From: Bradyrhizobium elkanii USDA 76
Lineage (GTDB): Bacteria > Pseudomonadota > Alphaproteobacteria > Rhizobiales > Xanthobacteraceae
Length of the DNA stretch: 64,000 nt
NCBI RefSeq assembly: GCF_023278185.1
Contig: NZ_CP066357.1
Span: 1-64,000 of the forward strand
Reading direction: 5' to 3'
Shown here: positions 48,750-57,794 of the stretch, in pieces
Position numbering within the stretch: position 1 is the first letter of the stretch
Layout: each line of letters starts with the position of its first letter
Translations under genes and position numbers: made by a program
The notes under the pieces: generated by a model
Seen by the model: the letters and a program-made list of their open reading frames with translations, nothing else
Databases searched by the model: none
What the model was told of the DNA's origin: nothing

Positions 48750-51452
48750 ATGATGACGCTGGAACCCGTTCTTACCCCGCATGGTTTGCTGACACTGCGA
48801 CAAACGGCGCAAGCTCCTGCGTTGGAGCTCAATCAGGGCTTGCGGCTGGAGAAAGCATTTTTACGTGGCTCAGGGCACGGATTGTTGTGGCTCGGCGCCG
48901 ACGAAGTCGCGACGGTTCTCCCACCGGTGTTGTCGTATTGGCGAGCGCTTGGAATGCGCTACATGACTGCGCTGTGCGCGCTTCCTAGTGTTGGAGACGG
49001 CCGTACCAAGCCGCCTGTGCCGATCCCCGCCGATGGCGAGTTGGACACGATGGCAGCGGCTGTTCCGCCGATGACCGGCGCGGAATACCTGACGACGTCT
49101 GTCCTGGCCAATCTTTGGCAAGGTATGGATGCGGCCTTTGATGCCGAGTTGGTGCAAGCCAAGCTCTCCCTGCAGGAGTTCCTCAAGAGCCGTCATCCGG
49201 CTTGGAATTTGGTTGGGCGCGTTCATTTCAACCTCGCGGAGAACCGGAAGGACGATGAAGCCCCGTTCGCGTTTCTTGCGACCTACACCACCCGACTCTC
49301 TGCTGAGGCCAAGGCCCAGCATCTGCCGCTTGGCAAAGCCTTGCAGGAGTATTCCGGTGCGAGGAACCGCCAACGCCTGCTCTCGCTGCTGATGCCCGTC
49401 CAGCGCGCCGCCGAGAGGAGCCCTTGGTTGAAGACGTTGGTCAATGCCGGCGATATCTTTCACCCGCTGCGCTGGAGCCCACAACAGGCGCTGCAATTCC
49501 TGAAGGATGTTCCCGCAATCGAAAGCGCCGGGGTGGTCGTGCGAATGCCGGCGAGTTGGCGCATGAACCACCCCGCACGCCCGCAAGTGAAAGCAACGGT
49601 CGGGGGCAATGCGCCATCACAGCTGGGGATGGACGCGCTGCTCGACTTCCGAATGGAGGTGACGCTCGAGGGCGAAAGCCTCTCGAAGGCCGAGATCAAG
49701 CGACTCCTGGCGCATTCCGATGGATTGACCTTAATCCGTGGCAAGTGGGTCGAGGTCGATCATGAACGACTGCATCGCACACTCGAGCAATTTGAGGCCA
49801 TCGAGCGCCGTGCCGCCGCCGAGGGTCTTTCGTTCGGTGAGGCGATGCGTCTGCTGGCTGGGGCTGGCATTGCCGGAGATAAAACTGCCGCACCAGCCGA
49901 CATCGATTGGAGCCAGACCGTTGCCGGCCCCTGGCTGGCGGAGACGCTGGCGACCTTGCGCCATCCCGATTGGCTCATGCGGGTCGACCCCGGTCAATAT
50001 TTTCAGGGTACGCTGCGACCCTATCAGCAGTCGGGTGTGCAATGGCTCTATCTGCTAACGCAGCTCAAGCTTGGGGCTTGCCTTGCCGACGATATGGGGC
50101 TCGGCAAAACCATCCAGGTGTTGTCGCTGCTGCTGGTGATCAAGAATGAGGACATGGCACGGAAACCGTGCCTGCTCGTAGCCCCCGCCTCGTTGTTAGC
50201 CAATTGGGCCGCCGAGATTTCCCGATTTGCGCCAAGCTTGAAAACAGTCGTGGTCCATCCATCGGCTGCGCCGTCCGAGAAACTGAACACTTACAGTGCG
50301 GACAGATGCGCAGATGTCGATCTCGTAATCACGAGCTACGGCTTTCTGATGCGTACGCCTTGGCTAGAAACTATATCATGGCGGTTTGTGGTGCTCGATG
50401 AAGCACAGGCCATCAAGAACCCGGCTGCCAAGCAGACAAAATCGGTCAAGAGGCTCAAGGCAGAAATGCGCATTGCGCTCACCGGCACGCCGATCGAGAA
50501 TCGGCTCGGTGACCTTTGGTCGATCTTCGACTTCATTAATCCTGGCCTGTTGGGATCGTCGAAGGAATTTTCGGCATTCGTCAAACGCCTCGCCGACCGG
50601 CCACATAACCCTTACGGTCCGCTCCGCGACCTGGTGCGCCCCTATATCCTGCGACGGCTGAAGACCGACAAGAGCATCATTGCCGACCTGCCCGACAAGA
50701 CCGAGGTGAAAACCTTCTGCCCCTTGAGCCGCAAGCAGGCGGCGCTCTATCAGCAAGCAGTGGCAGAGCTGGCCGACCAACTCGAAGAGGTCGATGGAAT
50801 AAAACGGAGAGGCATCGTCCTAGCTTTTCTCATGCGCTTGAAGCAAATCTGCAACCATCCATCGCAGTGGCTCGGCGACGGCGCGTGGAATGAGGAGGAT
50901 AGCGGTAAGCTTGGGCGTCTGCGCGACATCGCGGAAGTGGTTGCCGCCCGGCAGGAGAAGGCACTTGTCTTCACCCAGTTCAAGGAGGCAACGGCGCCAC
51001 TAGGGGCGTTCCTGGGCTCCGCATTCGGAAGGCCCGGCCTCGTCCTGCATGGCGAGACAGAGATTAAGAAGCGCAAGGACCTGGTGCGCCAATTTCAGGA
51101 AGACGAAGACGTCCCGTTCTTCGTGCTCTCGGTCAAAGCAGGCGGCACCGGGCTCAATCTCACAGCGGCCTCGCATGTCATTCATTTCGACAGGTGGTGG
51201 AATCCGGCCGTCGAAAACCAAGCCACCGACCGTGCCTTCCGGATCGGACAGACCAAGAATGTGCTTGTGCACAAGTTCCTTTGTCGCGGCACCGTGGAAG
51301 AAAAGATCGACGATATGATCGAGTCGAAGAAACAATTGGCTGGGGATTTCCTCAGCGGTGGAGCTGACATCCTGTTGACTGAGATGAAAGATGAGGCGTT
51401 GCTTAAGCTCGTGACTCTCGATTTGGGTGCGGCGATGAAGGAAGTGGGATGA
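48750..51452 (+). CDS. SNF2/SWI2-family helicase
   Basis: This is a 900-residue protein. Residues 1-430 are a less conserved N-terminal region found in bacterial SNF2 proteins. The core has motif I DDMGLGKTIQVLSLLL (about 446-461), motif II VVLDEAQAIKNPAAK (about 547-561), LTGTPIENRLGDLWSIFDF, LKQICNHPSQW, and motifs V-VI GLNLTAASHVIHFDRWWNPA and ATDRAFRIGQ. It is complete. It would use ATP to move along duplex DNA or displace bound protein. The SWIM gene starts immediately after its stop. Confidence 0.88.
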   Translation: MMTLEPVLTPHGLLTLRQTAQAPALELNQGLRLEKAFLRGSGHGLLWLGADEVATVLPPVLSYWRALGMRYMTALCALPSVGDGRTKPPVPIPADGELDTMAAAVPPMTGAEYLTTSVLANLWQGMDAAFDAELVQAKLSLQEFLKSRHPAWNLVGRVHFNLAENRKDDEAPFAFLATYTTRLSAEAKAQHLPLGKALQEYSGARNRQRLLSLLMPVQRAAERSPWLKTLVNAGDIFHPLRWSPQQALQFLKDVPAIESAGVVVRMPASWRMNHPARPQVKATVGGNAPSQLGMDALLDFRMEVTLEGESLSKAEIKRLLAHSDGLTLIRGKWVEVDHERLHRTLEQFEAIERRAAAEGLSFGEAMRLLAGAGIAGDKTAAPADIDWSQTVAGPWLAETLATLRHPDWLMRVDPGQYFQGTLRPYQQSGVQWLYLLTQLKLGACLADDMGLGKTIQVLSLLLVIKNEDMARKPCLLVAPASLLANWAAEISRFAPSLKTVVVHPSAAPSEKLNTYSADRCADVDLVITSYGFLMRTPWLETISWRFVVLDEAQAIKNPAAKQTKSVKRLKAEMRIALTGTPIENRLGDLWSIFDFINPGLLGSSKEFSAFVKRLADRPHNPYGPLRDLVRPYILRRLKTDKSIIADLPDKTEVKTFCPLSRKQAALYQQAVAELADQLEEVDGIKRRGIVLAFLMRLKQICNHPSQWLGDGAWNEEDSGKLGRLRDIAEVVAARQEKALVFTQFKEATAPLGAFLGSAFGRPGLVLHGETEIKKRKDLVRQFQEDEDVPFFVLSVKAGGTGLNLTAASHVIHFDRWWNPAVENQATDRAFRIGQTKNVLVHKFLCRGTVEEKIDDMIESKKQLAGDFLSGGADILLTEMKDEALLKLVTLDLGAAMKEVG

Positions 51453-52373
51453 ATGAGCTACTACGGGTGGCACGCTTACGTGCCGGTAGCTGAGAAGCGG
51501 CGGCAGGCAGAACGCAAGTTGGCCAAGCTCAAGAAGCAGGGACGATCCGTTGCGCCCGTGAGGATCGAGGGACGCAAAATTACCAAGAGCTTCTGGGGCA
51601 ATTCTTGGTGCGTCAACCTCGAACGATACAGCGACTATGAGAACCGCTTGCCGCGCGGTCGGACCTATGTCCGAAACGGCTCGGTTATCGACCTGCATAT
51701 TGCCAAGGGCGAGATCTCCGCAATGGTCGCCGGGTCTGAGGTCTACCAAATCAAGATTGCCATCGCACCAATTACGCGGGCACGCTGGAAATCCATCTGT
51801 CGGGACTGCGCCGGGACCGTCGATTCGCTAGTTGAGCTCCTGCAGGGCCGCTTGGCGAAAGGCGTGATGGACCGGGTCTGTCGAGAGGGTGACGGCCTGT
51901 TTCCGTCGCCGACGGAAATCAAGCTGTCCTGCAGCTGTCCGGACTGGGCGGACATGTGCAAGCACGTTGCGGCAGCACTGTATGGTGTCGGCGCCCGGCT
52001 AGATGAAAAGCCTCAGCTTCTTTTTGTGCTGCGTGATGTGGATGAAACTGAAATGCTCGCCAGCGCTGGACAGGATTCTCCGCTAACAACGGCGCCAGGC
52101 GCGGCGAAGGTGCTTGATGAAGGCGATGTCGCCGCTCTATTCGGGCTGGAGATGGCCGAAACTCCCGATACCCCAAATCCTGCCTTCACAGTCTCAAAGA
52201 GACCCCAACAGTCCAAGTCGCAAAAAGGCAAGATATCTGCCAGAAAGACCAAACGAGCAGCGAAGACAGATGTCGCCTTACATCGTGCGACTCGGGCCTG
52301 TTCGGGAACGAAAAAGACAACCCGAGCAAGTGCCAGGAAACGGCGCACTCGGGGATGTCCCGATCGCTGTTGA
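51453..52373 (+). CDS. SWIM zinc-finger protein
   Basis: This 306-residue protein starts directly behind the SNF2 stop. The SWIM motif CxCx(n)CxH is seen as LSCSCPDWADMCKHVAAALYG (about residues 163-183). The N-terminal ~110 residues (YGWHAYVPVAEKRRQAERKL, SFWGNSWCVNLERYSDYENR) are typical of SWIM proteins paired with SNF2 helicases. The Lys-rich C-terminus (about 240-306) looks disordered. It probably gives DNA or partner binding to the SNF2 protein. Confidence 0.85.
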   Translation: MSYYGWHAYVPVAEKRRQAERKLAKLKKQGRSVAPVRIEGRKITKSFWGNSWCVNLERYSDYENRLPRGRTYVRNGSVIDLHIAKGEISAMVAGSEVYQIKIAIAPITRARWKSICRDCAGTVDSLVELLQGRLAKGVMDRVCREGDGLFPSPTEIKLSCSCPDWADMCKHVAAALYGVGARLDEKPQLLFVLRDVDETEMLASAGQDSPLTTAPGAAKVLDEGDVAALFGLEMAETPDTPNPAFTVSKRPQQSKSQKGKISARKTKRAAKTDVALHRATRACSGTKKTTRASARKRRTRGCPDRC

Positions 52374-52485
52374 ACTATGTCGGGCCGAGGTTGCCAGAAT
52401 GAATGTTGCACTAAACCGCTCCGCGGTAGGGAGCGCATGGCTGCGGCCTGAAGGGGGAAGCGCCACAGAGTGCGCGGCAGCGGCA

Positions 52486-52719
52486 TTAACGATCCTTCGC
52501 TGCGCGTCGCGCCGTCCGACCCGTGGCCTCGCTGAACAAGTGGCGGGGGATGCTGATTATCGCAAAACGTCGCCGTTCTTCCAGGTGCGTTTCAAAATCT
52601 GCCTCCACAAAAATCTCGACGGTCTCCTCACTGGCATGAACTTCGACGCGTACCGGCGCGTCGTCAAAATCCACTTCGTATCGGCGACCATTCTTTCCTC
52701 GGATGATCGCGTGCGCCAT
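52486..52719 (-). CDS. Small conserved hypothetical protein
   Basis: This 77-residue protein starts MAHAIIRGKNGRRYEVDFDD. Beta-rich patterning and an arginine-rich end (GRTARRAAKDR) are seen. It lies 7 bp behind the next small gene on the same strand, so the two form an operon. The function is unknown. Confidence 0.5.
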   Translation of the reverse strand: MAHAIIRGKNGRRYEVDFDDAPVRVEVHASEETVEIFVEADFETHLEERRRFAIISIPRHLFSEATGRTARRAAKDR

Positions 52720-52726
52720 TTCTATG

Positions 52727-52996
52727 CTACCTCCGGCCCGGCTTCTTGAGCTTCTTCACTCGGTGCTTCTGATAATCGAGAACGGCCGCTGCAAGTGGCA
52801 TCGAGCGCGGCACGCTCACAGGTGTGAGGGAGACGACAAGCGCTCTGCCTGTTTCTTCCGAGCGAGACAAATGGCAGATGATGCCGCCCTCGTCACCGGC
52901 GTATGACAAATCCCAGACGACGTGGTGCATCCGATCAGCATCGGCAATGACCTTGCCCCTCAGGCTTAATCCAGTTTGAAGTTCGCTCTGGCCCAA
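52727..52996 (-). CDS. Small conserved hypothetical protein
   Basis: This 89-residue protein starts MGQSELQTGLSLRGKVIADA, has a DRMHHVVWDLSYAGDEGGII segment and a basic tail (KHRVKKLKKPGRR). It is upstream partner of the 77-residue gene. No domain is recognised. Confidence 0.5.
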   Translation of the reverse strand: MGQSELQTGLSLRGKVIADADRMHHVVWDLSYAGDEGGIICHLSRSEETGRALVVSLTPVSVPRSMPLAAAVLDYQKHRVKKLKKPGRR

Positions 52997-53077
52997 GACT
53001 GACGTGCTCCCCGCAGATTAGGCCAATCGGAGCTGGAATTTTCCACTTATGATCCCCTTGGGGACGAGGAGAGTTCC

Positions 53078-53180
53078 ATGAAGGCATCGAAGTTCACCGA
53101 GGCACAGATCGCTTTCGTTTTGCGTCAGGCAGAGGAAAGGACGCCAGTCGCCGAGGTTTGCCGGAAGGCGGGCTGTGAAT
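53078..53180 (+). pseudogene. IS3-family OrfA N-terminal remnant
   Basis: MKASKFTEAQIAFVLRQAEE followed by RTPVAEVCRKAG is the standard start of IS407-group OrfA. It is lost after about 33 codons. The GGAATTTTCCACTTATG stretch before it is probably the element's end. Confidence 0.65.
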
Positions 53181-53543
53181 CGAGGCCGAACATTGACCCC
53201 GCACGCGCGAAGTCAATCACGCGCTTGGGACGCCGATCGGCGTCCGGACCCCACGCCGATTCACACGTCGAGCCTTGCAACCGCTTTACGAGAGCGCGCG
53301 GTTTCGTCGCGCCCTGAGTAGAAAATGACTGTTGCAACCGTCTAGGTTGCGTGCAACCATAGGGTTGGGCCTCAGAAACCCAAGCAAGCAAGATAGCATC
53401 AGTGGCCATCAATGGGCCAGCGTATAACGGCCCCGTTCGGTGGGACGGTGCTCCCATGTCGAAGGGGCACCCCAAAAGCACATTGGCCGTTCAGGATTAC
53501 GGTTTCTGAACCCCGCCCGCACTGACAATTCAGGGGCCGGTCA
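53181..53543. other. Intergenic stretch, nothing recognised
   Basis: Both strands were read; no gene or RNA is supported. Several short repeats of TTGCAACC/GGTTGC occur near 53330-53370. The stretch probably contains the promoter of the hlyD gene that starts at 53544. Confidence 0.35.
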
Positions 53544-54911
53544 ATGAATCAGGCACAGCAGCAGAAGCCCTCTCCTGAAGACAAAGTTTACGTCACCAAG
53601 GATAAGGACGCGGGCGCATGCGGATTGCAGCGCGATTTGCAGGATCGGTTGCAGCCGGCGCACGACGAGCCGGTGAGCGAGCCCGTCAGCGATAGTGCTC
53701 CCCATCCCGAAGCACCTGCAGGCTCGGGCCGGTGGGTTCGCCGCCTGCTCAAGGTCGGCATTGGCCTTGCGATCGTGGCCGTCTTCGGATGGTTGCCGCT
53801 GAAGGCCGTGCTGCAGACTTCGAGCGTCGAGGCCGTGGTCAATGCCAGGATCGTGACGTTGCGCTCGCCGATCGACGGCACCGTGAGTGCGAAGCCGCAG
53901 GGCTCCGCGCAACTCAGCGTGGTTCACGAGGGCGACGCGATTCTTCATGTCGTCAACGCGCGCGGCGATCGCGTACGGCTCGATGACCTCCGGCGGCAGA
54001 TGTCGCGGCTGGAGAACGAGCGCCCGAGCCTGGCCGCCAAGCTCGCGGCCGCCGAGACCGCGCAACAGGACCTCGCCCGCCAGGCGGGCCAGTTCCGCGA
54101 TGGCCGCATCCTTCAGCTCGAGGCGCGCATCGCCGAAATCCAGTCGGCGATCGAGGCCGCGGCCGCGCGACGGGAGGAGGCCGTGGCCGCCGTCGAGCGG
54201 GCCTCTTCACTGATCAAATCGGGCACCGTCTCGACGGTCGAAATGGCCCGCCTGACGCGCGAGCAGGCGATCGCCCAGCAGACCGAGATCGGTGCCCGCC
54301 GCCGGCTCGATGCCGCCAAGGTTGAGCTCACCGCTGTCAGGAGCGGCACCTATCTCGGCGACAGCTACAACGACCGGCCGAGCTCCGCTCAACGCGAAGA
54401 GGAGATGCGACAGCGCGCCAGCGATCTGCGCGCCGATCTGGCACATGCCGATGCCGAGATCGACTGGCTGACCCACGAGATCGCCGTCGAGCAGCTGCAT
54501 TACGTCAACCGGGCGGAAGCCGACATCAAGGCGCCGGTCGCCGGGCGTATCTGGGAGATGATGACGTCGCCGGGCGAGGATGTCCGGGCCGGGCAGCCCT
54601 TGCTCAAGCTGCTCGATTGCAGCGGCGCCGTGGTCACCGCCAACGTCACCGAAGGCGTCTACAACCGCCTCCGGCTCGGCGAGCAGGCGAGCTTCGAGCC
54701 GAATGACGGCAGTGCGGCGATCCATGGTGAGATCGTCAATCTCACCGGCGCATCGGGCGCGCCAGCGAACCTTGCGATCAATCCGGATGCGTTGAACAAA
54801 GAACCGTATCGTGTGACGGTCTCGATGCCGGCGCTCGACAGCACGGGCAAGGAATGCGCGGTCGGCCGCACCGGGCGGGTAGTGTTCAACGGGGACGCGG
54901 CAAAGTCATGA
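53544..54911 (+). CDS. HlyD-family periplasmic adaptor for polysaccharide export
   Basis: This is a 455-residue protein. A cytoplasmic N-terminus (~60 residues) precedes one membrane helix (LLKVGIGLAIVAVFGWLPLK, about 68-87). A lipoyl half (VTLRSPIDGTVSAKPQG), a long coiled coil (about 140-320), the second lipoyl half (ADIKAPVAGRIWEMMTSPGE) and a beta-barrel follow. Its stop overlaps the start of the glycosyltransferase gene (ATGA), so both products are needed together. The layout resembles Alg44/BcsB-like partners of membrane glycan synthases and not a type I protein exporter, since no ABC gene is near. Confidence 0.8.
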   Translation: MNQAQQQKPSPEDKVYVTKDKDAGACGLQRDLQDRLQPAHDEPVSEPVSDSAPHPEAPAGSGRWVRRLLKVGIGLAIVAVFGWLPLKAVLQTSSVEAVVNARIVTLRSPIDGTVSAKPQGSAQLSVVHEGDAILHVVNARGDRVRLDDLRRQMSRLENERPSLAAKLAAAETAQQDLARQAGQFRDGRILQLEARIAEIQSAIEAAAARREEAVAAVERASSLIKSGTVSTVEMARLTREQAIAQQTEIGARRRLDAAKVELTAVRSGTYLGDSYNDRPSSAQREEEMRQRASDLRADLAHADAEIDWLTHEIAVEQLHYVNRAEADIKAPVAGRIWEMMTSPGEDVRAGQPLLKLLDCSGAVVTANVTEGVYNRLRLGEQASFEPNDGSAAIHGEIVNLTGASGAPANLAINPDALNKEPYRVTVSMPALDSTGKECAVGRTGRVVFNGDAAKS

Positions 54912-56854
54912 TGGCGGCCTTTGCGCCCGGGCTGGTCGCCTTTGGCGCCTGCCTTGCGATCCTGCCGCTGCTCCGGCGCGAGCACACGCTGGCCCGCGTC
55001 ATGATGACCGGCGTGTCGTTCGTGCTGCTGCTCCACTACTTCGTCTGGCGGGTGACCCAGACCTTGCCGCCTCCGGGCCTCACCGCCGACGCGCTGGTCG
55101 GCTTTCCCTTTGTGGTGGCCGAGGCGGCCTCGATGATCGCGGTGTGCCTGTCATTGCTGTTCCTCTCCAGGACCATCGACCGCTCGCCCGAGGTCAATGC
55201 GATCCTTCGCCGATCCAGGGCGTCGACAGATGCGCCGCTCGTCGACGTCTTCATCTGCACCTACAATGAGGAGAAGGCGATCCTGGAACGCACCATCATC
55301 GGCGCGACGGGACTGAACTATCCCAATTACCGCGTCTGGGTGCTCGACGATGGGCGGCGGCTCTGGCTGCGCCGGCTCGCCCAGGAGCTCGGCTGCAACT
55401 ATCTGACCCGTCCGGACAACCGCCACGCCAAGGCCGGCAACATCAATCATGCGCTCCGGCACGTATCCACCCTGCCGGAGAGGCCGGAGTTCATCTCGAT
55501 CCTCGATGCCGACTTCGTCCCGATGCCGGACTTCCTGACCCGGGCGATCAGCCTGATGCAGGACGGCAGCGTCGGCGTCGTGCAGACGCCGCAGCACTTC
55601 ATCAATCCGGATCCGATCCAGACCAACCTCGCCGCGACCGACGTCTGGCCCGACGAGCAGCGCTTCTTCTTCGATATCCTGATGCCGGCCAAGGATGCGT
55701 GGGGCACCGCATTCTGCTGCGGCACCTCATCGCTGATCCGCTTCTCCGGCCTGATGCAGATCGGCGGCTTCCCGACCGATTCGGTGACGGAAGACTATCT
55801 CGTCACGCTGCGGCTGAAGGAGAAGGGGCTGCGCACGGTCTATCTCAACGAGCGCCTGACCATCGGCCTCGCGCCGGAGGGACTGAAGGAATACATCACC
55901 CAGCGCGGGAGGTGGTGCCTCGGCTTCATGCAGATCTTCAGAGGCCGCAGCGGGCCGTTCTCGCGGCAATCCAGGCTCGCCTTCATCGACCGGCTGTCGC
56001 TGATCGATGCCTTCATGAGCTGGTCGGCGGTCTACGGCACCAAGGTGTTCGGCCTGGTGGTGCCCTGGCTCTATCTGCTGTTCGGGATCAAGGCGGTCCA
56101 TGCCGATCTGTTCGAGCTGCTGAAATATTTCATGCCGTTCTATGTCTGGCACGCCTTCACGATGGCCTGGATATCGCGTGGCCGCTCGCTTGCGATCATG
56201 ACCGACGTCTCGCAATACATCGCGGCGCCGGCGGTCCTGAAGGCGGTCGTGACCGGCCTCGTCAAGCCGCAGGGCCACAAATTCAAGGTGACCGCCAAGG
56301 GCGGCGACCGCAACCGCCGCTTCATCGAGTGGCCGCTGCTGCGGCTCTATGGCGGTGCCTTGCTGATTACGCTGGTGGCGATCGCCTACGCCTTCATCCT
56401 GCACCTGCGCGGCGAAAACATCGCCTATGGCGGACTGGCACTGGCCTGGAGCCTGTACAATTGCGTCGTGCTCGCGATCGTGTGCTTCATCTGCATCGAG
56501 CAGCCGCGGCGCCGCAAGGCCGAGCGTTTCGAGCGCGACGAGCCGATCCTGGTTCACGAAGGCGCCGAACCGCGGCTGGTGCGGATGGCCGACATCTCGA
56601 TTTCGGGCGCGCGCTTCATCGATCCGGCCCCGCCCGCAATCGGCGCCTCGATCAAGTGCAATGTCTACGGCCAGAACGTGAGCGCGACCGTTGTCCGCCG
56701 CTCCCGCGACGGCTTCGGCGTCCGTTTCGAGGACGCGGTTGCGACGCGGATCAATGTCGTCCGCGCATTCTATGCCGGTGAATATGTCCGCGCCTTCCGC
56801 AGCGTGCGCGCGGCGCCGGTCGGCAAGGCGTTGCTGATGCGGCTGTTCGGCTAG
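54908..56854 (+). CDS. Membrane glycosyltransferase family 2 with PilZ domain (cellulose-synthase-like)
   Basis: This 648-residue protein starts at the ATG that overlaps the hlyD stop. It has N-terminal membrane helices. The GT2 domain shows D in VFICTYNEE/VLDDG, DxD in ISILDADF, TED in SVTEDYLVTLRL and the QxxRW motif as QRGRWCLGFMQI. Further helices lie in about residues 390-560. The C-terminal PilZ domain (about 560-640) has the RxxxR arginines in RRRKAERFER and DISISG, so c-di-GMP probably activates it. The product is likely a beta-glucan or related extracellular polysaccharide; the exact sugar is unknown. Confidence 0.85.
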   Translation: MMAAFAPGLVAFGACLAILPLLRREHTLARVMMTGVSFVLLLHYFVWRVTQTLPPPGLTADALVGFPFVVAEAASMIAVCLSLLFLSRTIDRSPEVNAILRRSRASTDAPLVDVFICTYNEEKAILERTIIGATGLNYPNYRVWVLDDGRRLWLRRLAQELGCNYLTRPDNRHAKAGNINHALRHVSTLPERPEFISILDADFVPMPDFLTRAISLMQDGSVGVVQTPQHFINPDPIQTNLAATDVWPDEQRFFFDILMPAKDAWGTAFCCGTSSLIRFSGLMQIGGFPTDSVTEDYLVTLRLKEKGLRTVYLNERLTIGLAPEGLKEYITQRGRWCLGFMQIFRGRSGPFSRQSRLAFIDRLSLIDAFMSWSAVYGTKVFGLVVPWLYLLFGIKAVHADLFELLKYFMPFYVWHAFTMAWISRGRSLAIMTDVSQYIAAPAVLKAVVTGLVKPQGHKFKVTAKGGDRNRRFIEWPLLRLYGGALLITLVAIAYAFILHLRGENIAYGGLALAWSLYNCVVLAIVCFICIEQPRRRKAERFERDEPILVHEGAEPRLVRMADISISGARFIDPAPPAIGASIKCNVYGQNVSATVVRRSRDGFGVRFEDAVATRINVVRAFYAGEYVRAFRSVRAAPVGKALLMRLFG

Positions 56855-56867
56855 AGCGGGCGGAGCG

Positions 56868-57470
56868 TCATGCTGCCGGCTTCGCCACCTGGTCCTCGCT
56901 CGACAACAGATGCAGTAGCGCGCTCTTGATCGCGGCCTGCCGGGTCGGCGCGGTGATCTGGGCGCCGAGCAGGTCGGTGACATAGAACACGTCGCGGGCG
57001 CGCTCGCCGAAGGTCGCGACGTGCGCCGAGGCGATGTTGAGGTTGAGCTTCGAGATCGCGGTCGTCAGCTGGTAGAGCAGGCCGGGGCGGTCGAGGCCGG
57101 AGACCTCGATCACGGTGTAGCGGTCGGACCACTGGTTGTTGACGGTCACTTCGGGCTCGACGACGAACGGCCGCGCCTTGCTGCGCACCGCGCGCTTGGC
57201 CACCGCCTCGGGCAGCCTGAGCTTGCCTTCCAGCACCTGCTCGATCATCTCGCCGATCCGCGTCGCGCGGCGGCCTTCGTCATCGTCACGGTCGTATTCG
57301 CGCGAGATCGAGATGGTGTCGAGCGCGCGGCCGTCGGTCGTGGTGTAGATCTGCGCGTCGACGATGTTGGCGCCGGCCGAGGCGCAGGCGCCGGCGATGA
57401 TCGACAGCAGCCAGGGATGGTCGGTCGCCAGGATCGTGAGCTCGGTGACGGCGCGGATAGGACAGCGTAT
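56868..57470 (-). pseudogene. PII uridylyltransferase GlnD, C-terminal ACT-domain fragment
   Basis: The frame reads TELTILATDHPWLLSIIAGA, then GRALDTISISREYDRDDDEG, and RYTVIEVSGLDRPGLLYQLT with NIASAHVATFGERARDVFYV. These are the two ACT domains that end GlnD. About 700 residues with the nucleotidyltransferase and HD domains are missing. The first recognisable codon is near 57460, after which unrelated sequence starts. This is a broken extra copy or a displaced end of a housekeeping nitrogen-control gene. Confidence 0.8.
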
Positions 57471-57794
57471 CGATTGCGGATCGTGCGTTCGTGGCGATGG
57501 CCTCATGGTCGCCACGCCTCATAGCTTCGCAGGCGACGGTTATTCCGAAGCACTCGGTCGCGGGAACGGGGACCACGGACTTTCAGGGACATTTCCTCAA
57601 GGGCCACGTCGGAACTTCTGTGGTCGACGGCTCGTTGTGGCCGCGCGGAGCCTCCCGCTTGCGCCCTTCAGTGGGCCTCGGCCGACCTCCAGCCACAGGC
57701 GGGAAAGGTCAACAGTCCCATCACGACTCTTGATCCATCGTATTTCTGCGCTATATCCGGGTTTCCCCTTACCCAATTGTGATCCGGTGAATGC
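57471..57794. other. Junction and htpG leader, no gene
   Basis: Unrelated sequence follows the glnD break. No heat-shock promoter was identified with confidence before the htpG ATG at 57795. Confidence 0.35.
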
